From positions 186,001 through 250,000 of the forward strand of contig CAVPFA010000005.1 in the NCBI GenBank assembly GCA_963703655.1: a DNA stretch of 64,000 nt. The letters run 5' to 3'. Below are positions 26,425-34,540 of the stretch, piece by piece. Source of the DNA: CAVPFA01 sp963703655 (GTDB lineage: Bacteria; Actinomycetota; Acidimicrobiia; Acidimicrobiales; Bog-793). Position 1 is the stretch's first letter. Every line of letters starts with the position of its first letter. The notes beneath the pieces were generated by a model. It worked only from the letters and a program-made list of their open reading frames with translations, was not told where the DNA came from and made no database searches. Both the position numbers and the translations under genes were made by a program.

Positions 26425-26916
26425 CTACGTGCCGGGCGGCGCGACGGCGCGCCCTTCGACAAGACGGGCGGCGGCCTCGACGGCGAGCTCGTAACCGAGG
26501 CCGCCGAAACCGGCGACCGATCCGTCGGCCACAGGCGCAAGCACCGACCGGCGGCGCCATGGCTCGCGGGCATCGGGGTTGGACAGGTGAAGCTCCACGA
26601 CGACGCCGTCGAAAGCCGCGAGCGCGTCGTGCAGTGCCCAGCTGTAATGCGACAGAGCGCCGGCGTTTACCACGATGGCGTCGACGCTGCCGCGCGCTTG
26701 GTGAACCGCTTCGACCAGGTCGGCCTCGTGCTCACTTTGCAGGTGCTTCATCTCGAAGCCCGAGCGTGACGCCGCTCGCTGAGCCCGCCGGACGTGGTCG
26801 GCGAGGGTCGCGGCGCCGTAGATCTCCGGTTGGCGCTCGCCCAGCAGGCCGAGGTTCGGGCCGGAGAGGAGCAGGATAGGGCGACGGTCGGAGCGCTCGT
26901 CGCCCTGCGCGCTCAT
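26425..26916 (-). CDS. aroQ: Type II 3-dehydroquinate dehydratase, with altered conserved motifs
   Basis: 163 residues from ATG 26916, overlapping the aroB stop as ATGA. It dehydrates 3-dehydroquinate to 3-dehydroshikimate. Motifs are LLLSGPNLGLLGERQPEIYG, NAGALSHYSWALHDALAAFD and VVELHLSNPDAREPWRRRSV. Two positions differ from the usual family pattern as I know it. NGPNLNLLG reads SGPNLGLLG, and the QTNHEG-type motif reads LQSEHEADL. The catalytic Tyr (EIYG) and His (ELHLSNP) regions remain. The role is well supported by the aroK-aroB neighbours. Confidence 0.9.
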   Translation of the reverse strand: MSAQGDERSDRRPILLLSGPNLGLLGERQPEIYGAATLADHVRRAQRAASRSGFEMKHLQSEHEADLVEAVHQARGSVDAIVVNAGALSHYSWALHDALAAFDGVVVELHLSNPDAREPWRRRSVLAPVADGSVAGFGGLGYELAVEAAARLVEGRAVAPPGT

Positions 26917-28010
26917 CGGTCGCCTCCGAGGTCCCCCAACGCCCGGTGCACGAGCTCGGGCGGCACTCCGTGGACCGGCTCGACGCCAGCGGGCCCGTCG
27001 AGGACCATCGTGAGGCCGCCGGCCGACTTCTTGTCCCGGGTCATGTACTCGACGAGCACGACGGGGTCCACGCCGGCGGGAAGGCTGACCGGCAGGTCGT
27101 AGCCGGCAACCACCTGACGGTGACGCTCGACCCGGGACGCGTCGATCCTGCCCAGGGCGCAGGCGACCTCCGCTGCGAACACCAGGCCGATCCCCACCGC
27201 CTCGCCATGGCGCAGCTCGCTCACCGAGTCGCCCGCGTCCCCGCTCGCAAGACCAGCTGCCTCCAGGGCATGGGCCAGGGTGTGACCGTAGTTCAAGATC
27301 ACCCGTCGGCCTCCTTCCCGCTCGTCGGCGGCGACGATCCCGGCCTTGCAAGCGACACAGCGCGCGACCTGCTCGTTAAGACCCAGCTCGTCCAGATCCT
27401 CCACTCCCAAGAAGGCATACTTGGCCATCTCACCGTGACCGGATCGCCATTCGCGAACAGGGAGGCTCCGCAGGGTCTCGGTATCGCAGAGGACCCCCGC
27501 CGGCTGCCAGAACGATCCCACAAGGTTCTTTCCTTCGGGGAGATTGACGCCCGTCTTGCCGCCGATCGCCGCGTCGACCTGGCCGAGCAGGGTGGTCGGG
27601 ACGTTGACCACCGCGATGCCACGGTGATAGCTCGAAGCCGCGTAACCGGCCACGTCGGTCACCACCCCACCACCGACGGCCACGACCACGTCCCCACGAT
27701 GCATGTCGCCGCGGGCCATGAACCGGCAGATCTCCTCGACCGTGGCCAGCGACTTGGCCCTCTCGCCGTCCGGGATCGTCACGACTCCGTAAGGCACACC
27801 CGGGTCGACCTCGACCCCGATGCCGCTCTGCGTCACCACCGTGGCGCGCCGCGCACCGGACGGCACAAAACCCGACACCTCCTCCCGGACCCCCGCGCCC
27901 ACCAGCACGTCGTAGCCGCGCTCTCCGAGATCGACCCTGACACGGATCGGCTCGAGGGTGCCCGCGTGGTCCTGTTGGCGTGCCGCGCCAGACGACTCGG
28001 AGCTCAGCAC
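26913..28010 (-). CDS. aroB: 3-Dehydroquinate synthase
   Basis: 365 residues from GTG 28010, the only usable start. It cyclises DAHP to 3-dehydroquinate with NAD and zinc. Motifs are GDVVVAVGGGVVTDVAGYAA, VPTTLLGQVDAAIGGKTGVN, the metal-binding Glu in REWRSGHGEMAKYAF, and LNYGHTLAHALEAAG and LRHGEAVGIGLV with the zinc histidines. The start codon and first 15 or so residues (MLSSESSGAARQQ) are supplied by a three-copy tandem repeat shared with the aroK 3' end. Confidence 0.95.
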   Translation of the reverse strand: MLSSESSGAARQQDHAGTLEPIRVRVDLGERGYDVLVGAGVREEVSGFVPSGARRATVVTQSGIGVEVDPGVPYGVVTIPDGERAKSLATVEEICRFMARGDMHRGDVVVAVGGGVVTDVAGYAASSYHRGIAVVNVPTTLLGQVDAAIGGKTGVNLPEGKNLVGSFWQPAGVLCDTETLRSLPVREWRSGHGEMAKYAFLGVEDLDELGLNEQVARCVACKAGIVAADEREGGRRVILNYGHTLAHALEAAGLASGDAGDSVSELRHGEAVGIGLVFAAEVACALGRIDASRVERHRQVVAGYDLPVSLPAGVDPVVLVEYMTRDKKSAGGLTMVLDGPAGVEPVHGVPPELVHRALGDLGGDR

Positions 28011-28134
28011 GAAAACTCCCCGACCGGTCGGCGTTCGGCGCCGGACGACTCGGAGCTCAGCACGACGAGTCCCCGACCTGTTGGCGTTCGGTGCCGGGCG
28101 ACTCGAAGCTCAGCACAGACGAGTCCCCGACGTG
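27975..28134. repeat. Three-copy 53-54 bp tandem repeat spanning the aroK-aroB junction
   Basis: Units at 27975-28027 (53 bp), 28028-28080 (53 bp) and 28081-28134 (54 bp) share cgactcg[ga]agctcagcac and gt/actccccgacc. A fourth fragment ttggcgtgcgccgg follows. On the minus strand each unit contains GTGCTGAGC. In the 54-bp copy it is read through in aroK as VLS. In the middle copy its TGA ends aroK. In the last copy its GTG starts aroB. Confidence 0.85.
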
Positions 28135-28665
28135 TTGGCGTGCGCCGGCCTCGAGCAGCTCCCGGCTCGCGCGAACCACCTTTTCGGCGACCTCCTCGGG
28201 GCGCCTGCGTCCGGCGTGCACGACGACATCTGCAAGCTTGCGGTAGACGGGCCGGCGGACTGCGTCGAGGTGCGAGAGGGTGCCACCCGGGTCCTCGTTG
28301 AGCAGCGGCCTTCCTAGCCCGGAGCCGACCCTGTCGGCCAGGATGTAGGGCGGCACCTCGAGCCAGACCACGATTCCCGCGGACCGGAGGCGGCGCCGTG
28401 ATTCCGGGTCGAGCACCGCACCGCCTGCGACCGCGATGACCGACGGCACCCCGGACGCGAGCGCGGCGCCCAGAGCGGTCCGCTCCTCGGCTCGAAAGGC
28501 GGCTTCGCCTCGCTGATCGAAGATCGCCGCCACGCCTTGCCCCGTCCGCCGCTCGATGTCGGCGTCGCTGTCTCGAAACGGCCGGCGCATCCGGCACGCC
28601 ACGATGCGGCCGACCGTCGACTTTCCCGCCCCCATCATCCCCACGAGCAGGATGTGGTCATTCAT
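28057..28665 (-). CDS. aroK: Shikimate kinase with repeat-derived tail
   Basis: 202 residues; the usual length is about 170-180. It phosphorylates shikimate. The P-loop is LLVGMMGAGKSTVGRIVACR at the N-terminus, then PFRDSDADIERRTGQGVAAI (shikimate Asp), IAVAGGAVLDPESRRRL (GGG-like motif) and LNEDPGGTLSHLDAVRRPVY (lid and adenine loop). After about residue 174 the sequence ARQHVGDSSVLSFESPGTER and QQVGDSSC is a tail encoded by the tandem repeat. The stop is 46 bp before the aroB start. Confidence 0.94.
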   Translation of the reverse strand: MNDHILLVGMMGAGKSTVGRIVACRMRRPFRDSDADIERRTGQGVAAIFDQRGEAAFRAEERTALGAALASGVPSVIAVAGGAVLDPESRRRLRSAGIVVWLEVPPYILADRVGSGLGRPLLNEDPGGTLSHLDAVRRPVYRKLADVVVHAGRRRPEEVAEKVVRASRELLEAGARQHVGDSSVLSFESPGTERQQVGDSSC

Positions 28666-28754
28666 CTCACGATCCGGTCATCGAGGATGTGCGCCACTCC
28701 ACCACCGTAGTTGGGGCCGTCTGCCGGCGACGCGCAGCGGGCTACCGTGGCCGG

Positions 28755-29510
28755 GTGACGGCTGCGCCCGAGGCACCCCACGACGCTCACGAATGGGTGA
28801 GTTTCGAGGACCCTAGTGAGGAGCGGACGTGGGTAGTCGACGTTACGTTTCTCGCCAGCTCATGGCGGTGCATTTACGGCGCAGGATGCCAGGGCGTTCT
28901 GACCGGGCCGACACCCGAGCGGATGGAGGGATGCTGCTCGTACGGAGCGCACCTCACCGACGAGGCTGACGCCTCGCGTGTCGCCGCCGCGGCTGACACG
29001 CTCTCGGGCGAGCAGTGGCAGTTTCGTGCCAAGGGCCGCCGTAAGACCGGAGTGTTCAAGCGCGACCCGAGCGGAGCGATGACGACTCGTCTGGTCGAGG
29101 GCGCCTGCATCTTCTTGAACCGCCCTGGTCACCCCGGTGGTGCCGGCTGTGCTCTGCATCGGGCAGCCCTCGAACGGGGCGTACCCCCGCTCGAGCTGAA
29201 GCCCGACGTTTGCTGGCAGCTCCCGCTTCGCCGGGAGGACACCGTGGCACCCAACGGGCACGTGACGAGCTCGCTGCGTGAGTGGGGACGCGGGGACTGG
29301 GGCGAGGGTGGCGCTGAGTTCGGCTGGTGGTGCACCGAGGCCCCCGAGGCCTTTTCCGGGCGCGACGCGGTATATCGGTCTCTCCGGGACGAGATCGTCG
29401 CGATGACCGGGCAGGAGGTTTACGAGTCGCTCGCCTCGTACCTGGAGAGCCGGTCCGCTAGGCGAGGAACTACGCCTCTGCCGCATCCGACGGTCCGCAG
29501 CGCCAAGTGA
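28755..29510 (+). CDS. Conserved cysteine-rich hypothetical protein
   Basis: About 251 residues from GTG 28755 (an ATG at 28689 would add 22). It contains at least seven Cys, several in clusters: WRCIYGAGCQGVLTGP, MEGCCSYGAHLTDEADA, GACIFLNRPGHPGGAGCALH and LKPDVCWQLPLRR. The spacing suggests a metal or iron-sulfur binding protein, like uncharacterised actinobacterial families I recall but cannot name with certainty. It has no signal peptide or membrane segment. It is divergent from aroK, and its 3' end runs into a 17-bp tandem repeat. Function unknown. Confidence 0.75.
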   Translation: MTAAPEAPHDAHEWVSFEDPSEERTWVVDVTFLASSWRCIYGAGCQGVLTGPTPERMEGCCSYGAHLTDEADASRVAAAADTLSGEQWQFRAKGRRKTGVFKRDPSGAMTTRLVEGACIFLNRPGHPGGAGCALHRAALERGVPPLELKPDVCWQLPLRREDTVAPNGHVTSSLREWGRGDWGEGGAEFGWWCTEAPEAFSGRDAVYRSLRDEIVAMTGQEVYESLASYLESRSARRGTTPLPHPTVRSAK

Positions 29511-29598
29511 GCTCCGGCGTCAGGACCGCCAACCGAGCTCCGGCGCCAGGTGAGCGCCGGCGCCAAGCGAGCTGTGGCGCAAAGCGAGCTCCGGCGCC
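29500..29598. repeat. 17-bp tandem repeat, about five degenerate units
   Basis: Units resembling gcgccaagcgagctccg occur at 29500-29516, then in a slightly longer copy, and again four times to about 29598. The array begins in the last codons of the upstream cysteine-rich gene and fills the intergenic space. Confidence 0.6.
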
Positions 29599-29642
29599 GG
29601 GAGAGGCGACAACCAAACGAGAGGGCTACGGGCCAGCTCTGT

Positions 29643-29876
29643 TCAGCCGAGGTCTGTCGCGGCGTTGCGTTCCGCCTCGGGAGTCGCAAGCGGTGAGCTC
29701 GCCACCTCCCCTCCCGTTTCCTCGAGCTCGTCCAGCTCCTCAGATTCGTAGAGGCACCAGGAGGCATGTTCCTCATCGGGGTCGGCGCCACACTCCGGGC
29801 ACGGCTCCACAGTTACCTCGATGGCGCGCTTCAAGCTGCGCGCCTCTTCGAAACGCCGATGACGTCCCTTTTTCAC
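29643..29876 (-). CDS. Small zinc-ribbon-like protein
   Basis: 77 residues, start ATG 29876 (MKKGRHRRFEEARSLKRAIE). The middle has CPECGADPDEEHASWC, a Cys-x2-Cys ... Cys pattern compatible with one zinc. The C-terminus is acidic (ESEELDELEETGGE). Short proteins with this MKKGRHRRFEEA start are common in Actinobacteria, but no function is known to me. It is convergent with the cysteine-rich gene, and the 17-bp repeat array lies between. Confidence 0.7.
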   Translation of the reverse strand: MKKGRHRRFEEARSLKRAIEVTVEPCPECGADPDEEHASWCLYESEELDELEETGGEVASSPLATPEAERNAATDLG

Positions 29877-30159
29877 GAGCCGCTCCCAGATTTCGCGGAT
29901 GCCGCCTCAGCTCCGCAGCGATGATGTGTGACGGCGGCGCCGTTGGCGGACCGGCCCGCGCCAGGCGCCCCTCAAATCGCCCCACCGACTTGGGCTACAG
30001 CATATCCACCCAGGTCGCGGCTTGGCCGGTCACCGGCTTGCAAACGTGCCCGGCGGCCGGGCTGGTCGATGCGCCCGGCGAGCTGCGGCCCCGGCGGCCC
30101 TGCGCCGGAGGGGCGGGCCGTCGCTGGCGGCCTGCGGCCCCGGCAGGATCGCGACCGTT

Positions 30160-30426
30160 ATGGTGGCGGCCATGCCGGAGGAGTTCGCCGCCGACGAGAT
30201 GATCGCACGCTTCCGTGAGCGGGCCGCCGCCGTCCGCCGCCGCGGACTGCCGCCGGTCGAGGGCGCCGAACGCCAGATGATCCTGCGCCAGATGCAGCTC
30301 GACTTCCAGGACTTCGCCATGCTTGGCGACGCGGTCGGATCGCTCGAGGACGGGATCTTGACTCTCCGAGTCGACCTGCGGCCGGCGCCGGAGGGCGCGG
30401 GTGACCCGACCTCCGAACACGGCTAG
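30160..30426 (+). CDS. Small conserved hypothetical protein upstream of GH13
   Basis: 88 residues from ATG 30160 (or ATG 30172, four codons later). Charged and helical, for example ADEMIARFRERAAAVRRRG and EGAERQMILRQMQLDFQDFA, with no membrane segment. The frame is open to 30022, but the preceding part is low-complexity Arg/Gly/Pro. The end overlaps the next gene by 26 bases, and its stop codon lies in the first copy of a 20-bp duplication. Function unknown. Confidence 0.65.
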   Translation: MVAAMPEEFAADEMIARFRERAAAVRRRGLPPVEGAERQMILRQMQLDFQDFAMLGDAVGSLEDGILTLRVDLRPAPEGAGDPTSEHG

Positions 30427-32095
30427 AGACCTCCGAACAGGGCTAGAGGTGCTGCCGACGGGCGACACACCCGCATGGTGGCAGTCAGCCGTCTTCTACC
30501 AGATCTATCCCCGGTCGTTCGCTCTTGGCGACCCGGCCGGCCGCCGGGCACGGCTCGGCACGGACGCGTCTGCGACATACGATGCCCTTCGGGACGGCGC
30601 CGGCGACCTGGCAGGGATCCGCCAGAGGCTGGACTATCTCGCGTGGCTCGGGATCGACGCCATCTGGATCTCTCCGTTTCAACCGTCACCGATGGTCGAC
30701 TTCGGCTATGACGTCGCCGACTTCTGCGGCGTCGACCCGCTCTTCGGGACGATCGAGGACTTCGACCTGCTCCTCGCTGAGGCCCACGCACGAGACTTGC
30801 GCGTGATCGTCGACTTGGTGCCGAACCACACGAGCGACCAGCACCCGTGGTTCGTCGACGCCCGGTCGTCTCGAGGAGCCCCGCATCGAGACTGGTATTT
30901 CTGGCGAGACGGCCGGGGGACCGACCAGGCCACCCCGCCTAACAACTGGTCGCGGGCTTTCGGCGAAGGACCGGCATGGACCTTCGACGAGGCCACAGGG
31001 CAGTGGTACCTGCACCTGTTCCTGCCCGAGCAACCCGATCTCGACTGGTCCAACCCGGCCGTGGTGAAGGCGATGACGGCCGTGGTCCGTGTCTGGCTGG
31101 ACCGGGGCGTGGACGGCTTTCGCATTGACGTCGTCCACGGCATCGGCAAGGACCCAGCGCTTCCTGACGTGCCAGAGGAGCGCTCGGCCCTGCCTTACAG
31201 CGCACAGAACGACCACGCGTCGACCCATGGCATCTTGCGAGGCCTCCGAGCGGTCATCGACGGCTATCCCCAGCACCCCGTCGCCGTCGGCGAGGTGTTT
31301 CTCCCCACGGCGGAGCAGATAGCGAGCTACTACGGGAACGGCGACGAGCTCCACCTGGCGTTCAATTTCCCGGCGATGGCCTGCGCGTTCGATCCCGCCT
31401 GCATCCGAAGCCGCACCGACGAGGCGTCCCGGGTGTTCGGTGAAATGAACGCGTGGCCGGCCTGGGTGCTCTCCAATCACGACCGGCCCCGCCAGCGGAC
31501 GCGCTATGGAGGTTCGGAACGGCGCGCCCGCGCCGCCGCGGTCCTGCTGCTGTGCTGGCGCGGCACGCCGTTCATGTACGCGGGCGAGGAGCTCGGTCTC
31601 GAGGACGCCGAGATCCGGCCCGACCAGGCGGTCGACCCTGGCGGGCGGGACGGATGTCGCGCCCCTATTCCCTGGGATCCGGGCACGGACCACGGGTGGG
31701 ACCTCGCCGGCCGTCCCGCCTGGCTCCCCTGGCCGCCACAAGCCGATCACCGCAACGCCGAGACCTTGTCGCACGACCCTGCCTCGATCCTTCAGCTGTA
31801 CCGCCAGCTGCTGGCCGTGCGCAGAGCATCCCCCGCGTTGGCACTCGGCGATCTCGAGCTCCTTGCGGGGCCCGACTCGGTCGTCGCGTTCAGGCGTGAG
31901 CGGGAGGGGGACGTGAGGGTCGTGGTTGTCGGTTTCGGGGATGGGGAGTGCGCGCTGGAGCTGGACCCGCCGCCGGAGGGCAGGTGGGTGGTCGAGGTGG
32001 CCTCCGGGGGCGAGGGCGGCCTCGCATCCGAAGCCGACGCGTACCTCGGGCGGATCGGTCCCGAGGAGGCGCTCGTCCTCAAGCCTGGCTACTAG
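30401..32095 (+). CDS. Alpha-glucosidase-like GH13 glycoside hydrolase
   Basis: 564 residues from GTG 30401. GTG 30449 with AGGG seven bases upstream is an equally good start, giving 548. GH13 enzymes act on alpha-glucosidic bonds by retention. The barrel starts WWQSAVFYQIYPRSFALGDP; region I is RVIVDLVPNHTSDQHPWF, region II GVDGFRIDVVHGIGKDP with the nucleophile Asp at about 242, region III VAVGEVFLP with the acid/base Glu at about 297, and region IV WVLSNHDRPRQRTRYG with Asp at about 361. A C-terminal beta domain follows. There is no signal peptide, so it is cytoplasmic. Substrate (maltose, isomaltose, trehalose or sucrose type) cannot be fixed from sequence. Confidence 0.92.
   Translation: MTRPPNTARDLRTGLEVLPTGDTPAWWQSAVFYQIYPRSFALGDPAGRRARLGTDASATYDALRDGAGDLAGIRQRLDYLAWLGIDAIWISPFQPSPMVDFGYDVADFCGVDPLFGTIEDFDLLLAEAHARDLRVIVDLVPNHTSDQHPWFVDARSSRGAPHRDWYFWRDGRGTDQATPPNNWSRAFGEGPAWTFDEATGQWYLHLFLPEQPDLDWSNPAVVKAMTAVVRVWLDRGVDGFRIDVVHGIGKDPALPDVPEERSALPYSAQNDHASTHGILRGLRAVIDGYPQHPVAVGEVFLPTAEQIASYYGNGDELHLAFNFPAMACAFDPACIRSRTDEASRVFGEMNAWPAWVLSNHDRPRQRTRYGGSERRARAAAVLLLCWRGTPFMYAGEELGLEDAEIRPDQAVDPGGRDGCRAPIPWDPGTDHGWDLAGRPAWLPWPPQADHRNAETLSHDPASILQLYRQLLAVRRASPALALGDLELLAGPDSVVAFRREREGDVRVVVVGFGDGECALELDPPPEGRWVVEVASGGEGGLASEADAYLGRIGPEEALVLKPGY
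30408..30447. repeat. 20-bp tandem duplication across a stop codon
   Basis: gacctccgaacacggctaga (30408-30427) and gacctccgaacagggctaga (30428-30447) differ at one base. The first copy contains the stop of the 88-residue gene. The second lies just before GTG 30449, a possible GH13 start. Confidence 0.75.
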
Positions 32096-33287
32096 GCCCG
32101 GTCTCCCGGTCTAGCGGGCGAAACGACCGTTCTTCGAGCACGAGCGCGCCGCGCCCGTCGAACGACAGCGACGCCCTGCCCTCGGTGAGACGCCTGAGCC
32201 CTTCGCCGACGAGGTCGCTGCGCCAACCGCTGGCGAGCCGGCCCTGCGCAGGCGTCTGCAGGAAGTCGACCAGGTCGGACCGCGTCGCGAGGATGGCGGG
32301 GTCGAGCTCGAGGTCGCCTGCCCTTTGAGTCACGTACGCGGTGGCGAGCGTCGTGACGGCCCGGTTCGGCTGGTCGAGCTCGTTGGCGGGGGGGAGCCGC
32401 AGGCCCGACGGCGGAAGCTCGAGGCCGGCGGCGACCGCGGCGAGCAGCTCTTCGGCGGCGCCGCCACCGAGGTGGCGTCCGTCGAGGCTTCGCGTCCGCC
32501 GGAGGTCCTCCCGGCTACGGGGCGGGTGCTGGGCGATCGACACCAGCGACAGGTCCGGCAGGACGAAACGGACCGGGAGGTCCATCCGCCGAGCCCGTTT
32601 CTCGCGCCAAGCCGCGACGCACTGGGCAACATCGCGGGCTGCGCCGCGAAGCTGGCGGGAACGCGGGAGTCGCCACCACGCCTCCTCCGGATCGTTTGGC
32701 GAGCGGTCCTTCGCCACCATGATGGCGCACTCCTCGTCGGCCCACGCTGCCCTGCCCATGTCCTCGAGGCGTGCGCCGACGACCCGGCACAGCTCGAGAA
32801 GGTAGGCGACGTCGGCGGCGGCGTACGCCAGCTGCCCGGCCGACAGCGGCCTTCGGGTCCAGTCGGTCAGCTGATCGCCCTTGAGAAGCCGGATGTCGAG
32901 GACCCGCTCGACCAGGTTGACCAGCGAGGGGGACACCTGGCCCAAGAAACCGGCCGCGACCTGAGTATCGAACAGCCTGCTCGGTACCGTCCCGCACGCC
33001 CGCTCGAGGACCTCGAGGTCCTGTTCGGCCGCGTGGATCACCGCCAGGCCCGGACCGTCGAGGACCCTGGCGAGAGGCGAGATGTCCACGACGAGGGGAT
33101 CGACGAGTGCGATCCCGCCCTCCCAGGAGAGCTGCAGCAGGGCGAGGTGCGGGAAGTACGTCTTCTCCCGATGGAACTCCGTGTCCACGCCGTACGTGTC
33201 GCAGGCCACAAGCTCGCCCACGAGGGCCTCGAAGGCTGGCGCATCACCGATCCACCGGTGGTCGCCCACCACGGCCGGACGATTCAC
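32079..33287 (-). CDS. rnd: Ribonuclease D (DEDD exonuclease with HRDC domain)
   Basis: 402 residues from GTG 33287. The frame stays open to a TTG at 33434, but the added N-terminus is Gly-rich low complexity. A 3'-5' exoribonuclease acting in RNA processing. Exo I is ACDTYGVDTEFHREKTYFPH, Exo II AVIHAAEQDLEVLERACG, and Exo III QLAYAAADVAYLLELCR with the Tyr and Asp. The HRDC domain is around WREKRARRMDLPVRFVLPDL. The end overlaps the GH13 end by 17 bases (convergent). Confidence 0.9.
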   Translation of the reverse strand: MNRPAVVGDHRWIGDAPAFEALVGELVACDTYGVDTEFHREKTYFPHLALLQLSWEGGIALVDPLVVDISPLARVLDGPGLAVIHAAEQDLEVLERACGTVPSRLFDTQVAAGFLGQVSPSLVNLVERVLDIRLLKGDQLTDWTRRPLSAGQLAYAAADVAYLLELCRVVGARLEDMGRAAWADEECAIMVAKDRSPNDPEEAWWRLPRSRQLRGAARDVAQCVAAWREKRARRMDLPVRFVLPDLSLVSIAQHPPRSREDLRRTRSLDGRHLGGGAAEELLAAVAAGLELPPSGLRLPPANELDQPNRAVTTLATAYVTQRAGDLELDPAILATRSDLVDFLQTPAQGRLASGWRSDLVGEGLRRLTEGRASLSFDGRGALVLEERSFRPLDRETGPSSQA

Positions 33288-33438
33288 GAGGGCCCCCGGA
33301 CCGCCGGCCGGATCCTCGTTCCAATCGAGGTGCTGGCCCGCCCCGCTCGAACCGTCGCTTCCTGCCGAGCGGCGGAAGCCGGTCCGCGACCGGCCGGCCC
33401 GGCCCCCCGAGCCGCCTCCGCCTCCGCCGCCCAAGGCC

Positions 33439-33984
33439 CTAGCCCCCGTAGCTCATTCGGGTGTCCTCCATGCGAAGAACCGCGACGTCCTCGCCGTCCG
33501 CCGAGAACCCGGCGTCGAGGACCTCCCCCACGAAAAGCGAGTGGGAGCCCACGTCGAGCGTATGACGAAGCGCACAGTCCAGATAGCCGATCGCGAGCTG
33601 CGGGATCGGTGCCCCGCTGACCCCGTCTCGATACGGCACCCCGGCGAGGGTGTGGGCGTCCGGATCATGCTGGGCCGGCTTCACGAACTTGCGCACCTCG
33701 GCCCGGTCCTCGCGCGCGACCAGAGCTACCGAGTAACAGGCGCCTTCGGCGATGAGCTCGTGGGTGACGGCGGTGCGCTCGACGGAGACAGCGACCAGTT
33801 TCGGGCTGATGGACACCTGCATCGCCCAGTTCAGTGTCATGAGATTCCGGCGCTGACCCGCACGGCTTCCGAGCACGTAAAGGCCCATCGTCAGCTTCCA
33901 GAGCACCCGCCGGCGCAGCCGGTCGTACTCTGCCGGTTCGACCCCAGCTGGGAAGGGGCCGACCGGGACACCGCGGGTGCTCAC
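33439..33984 (-). CDS. Flavin reductase-like FMN-binding protein
   Basis: 181 residues from GTG 33984. The open frame to 34230 overlaps other genes and is rejected. It has the split-barrel flavin reductase fold. The N-terminal region is YDRLRRRVLWKLTMGLYVLG, followed by RNLMTLNWAMQVSISPKLVA and VSVERTAVTHELIAEGACYS, which resemble the FMN phosphate-binding strand and helix. The later IGYLDCALRHTLDVGSHSLF and VGEVLDAGFS are typical end motifs. The physiological partner or substrate is unknown. Confidence 0.85.
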   Translation of the reverse strand: MSTRGVPVGPFPAGVEPAEYDRLRRRVLWKLTMGLYVLGSRAGQRRNLMTLNWAMQVSISPKLVAVSVERTAVTHELIAEGACYSVALVAREDRAEVRKFVKPAQHDPDAHTLAGVPYRDGVSGAPIPQLAIGYLDCALRHTLDVGSHSLFVGEVLDAGFSADGEDVAVLRMEDTRMSYGG

Positions 33985-34072
33985 GCTCGAACGGTAGCCG
34001 TGACTGGGAGGTCGCCGGCGCACGCGCGCCCGACGCGCGTGCGGCCGGCTCGGCCGGGTGGTCGCCCGCGTG

Positions 34073-34540
34073 TCAGTGGACGCCGTCGCCGGCGAGGACC
34101 CGGGTCGCGCGCTCGAGCGAGACGACGCCCATGTCGATCCTCCGCAGCGCGGCCGCGACCTGATGCGAGTGGACGCTGTGAGCTGCGGAGCACGTGCTGC
34201 CGGCGCTGGCGAAGTCCTCGTAGGCGACATTGAGCTCGTTCGTCAAGGTGTTGTCCGGGGTCGGGAGGTTTCCGTACGCGGTGCCCGAGTCGATGACGAG
34301 CCCCGAGCAGTTGCTCGTGACATCTTTGATCAAGCTCGCCTTGATGGAACGCCGTATGGCCGAGATGTCCTGGACCACGAGCTCGTCGTTGGAGCTGACC
34401 ATGGCGATCGAGGCCCACTCGGATACCTGGTGTGCCTTCGACCCGGTGTAGGAGGTGCACCCTGCGAGAGCCCCGCCGGCCGTGAGCGCCATGAGCAAAA
34501 GGGTCACCTCGACGGCCGGGCGCCGCGAGCCGGCGCTCAC
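34073..34540 (-). CDS. Putative small lipoprotein
   Basis: 155 residues from GTG 34540. The N-terminal signal is VEVTLLLMALTAGGALAGCT, with lipobox LAGC ending at about residue 28. The mature part has SEWASIAMVSSNDELVVQDI and RRSIKASLIKDVTSNCSGLV. Two further Cys (NCSG and STCS) could form a disulfide. The start overlaps the tyrS stop as GTGA, so it is translationally coupled to tyrS. Function unknown. Confidence 0.75.
   Translation of the reverse strand: MSAGSRRPAVEVTLLLMALTAGGALAGCTSYTGSKAHQVSEWASIAMVSSNDELVVQDISAIRRSIKASLIKDVTSNCSGLVIDSGTAYGNLPTPDNTLTNELNVAYEDFASAGSTCSAAHSVHSHQVAAALRRIDMGVVSLERATRVLAGDGVH

Noticed and set aside
27975..28134. CRISPR-like array
   Set aside because: Units are contiguous with no spacers, lie in coding sequence, and number only three; no cas genes are present.
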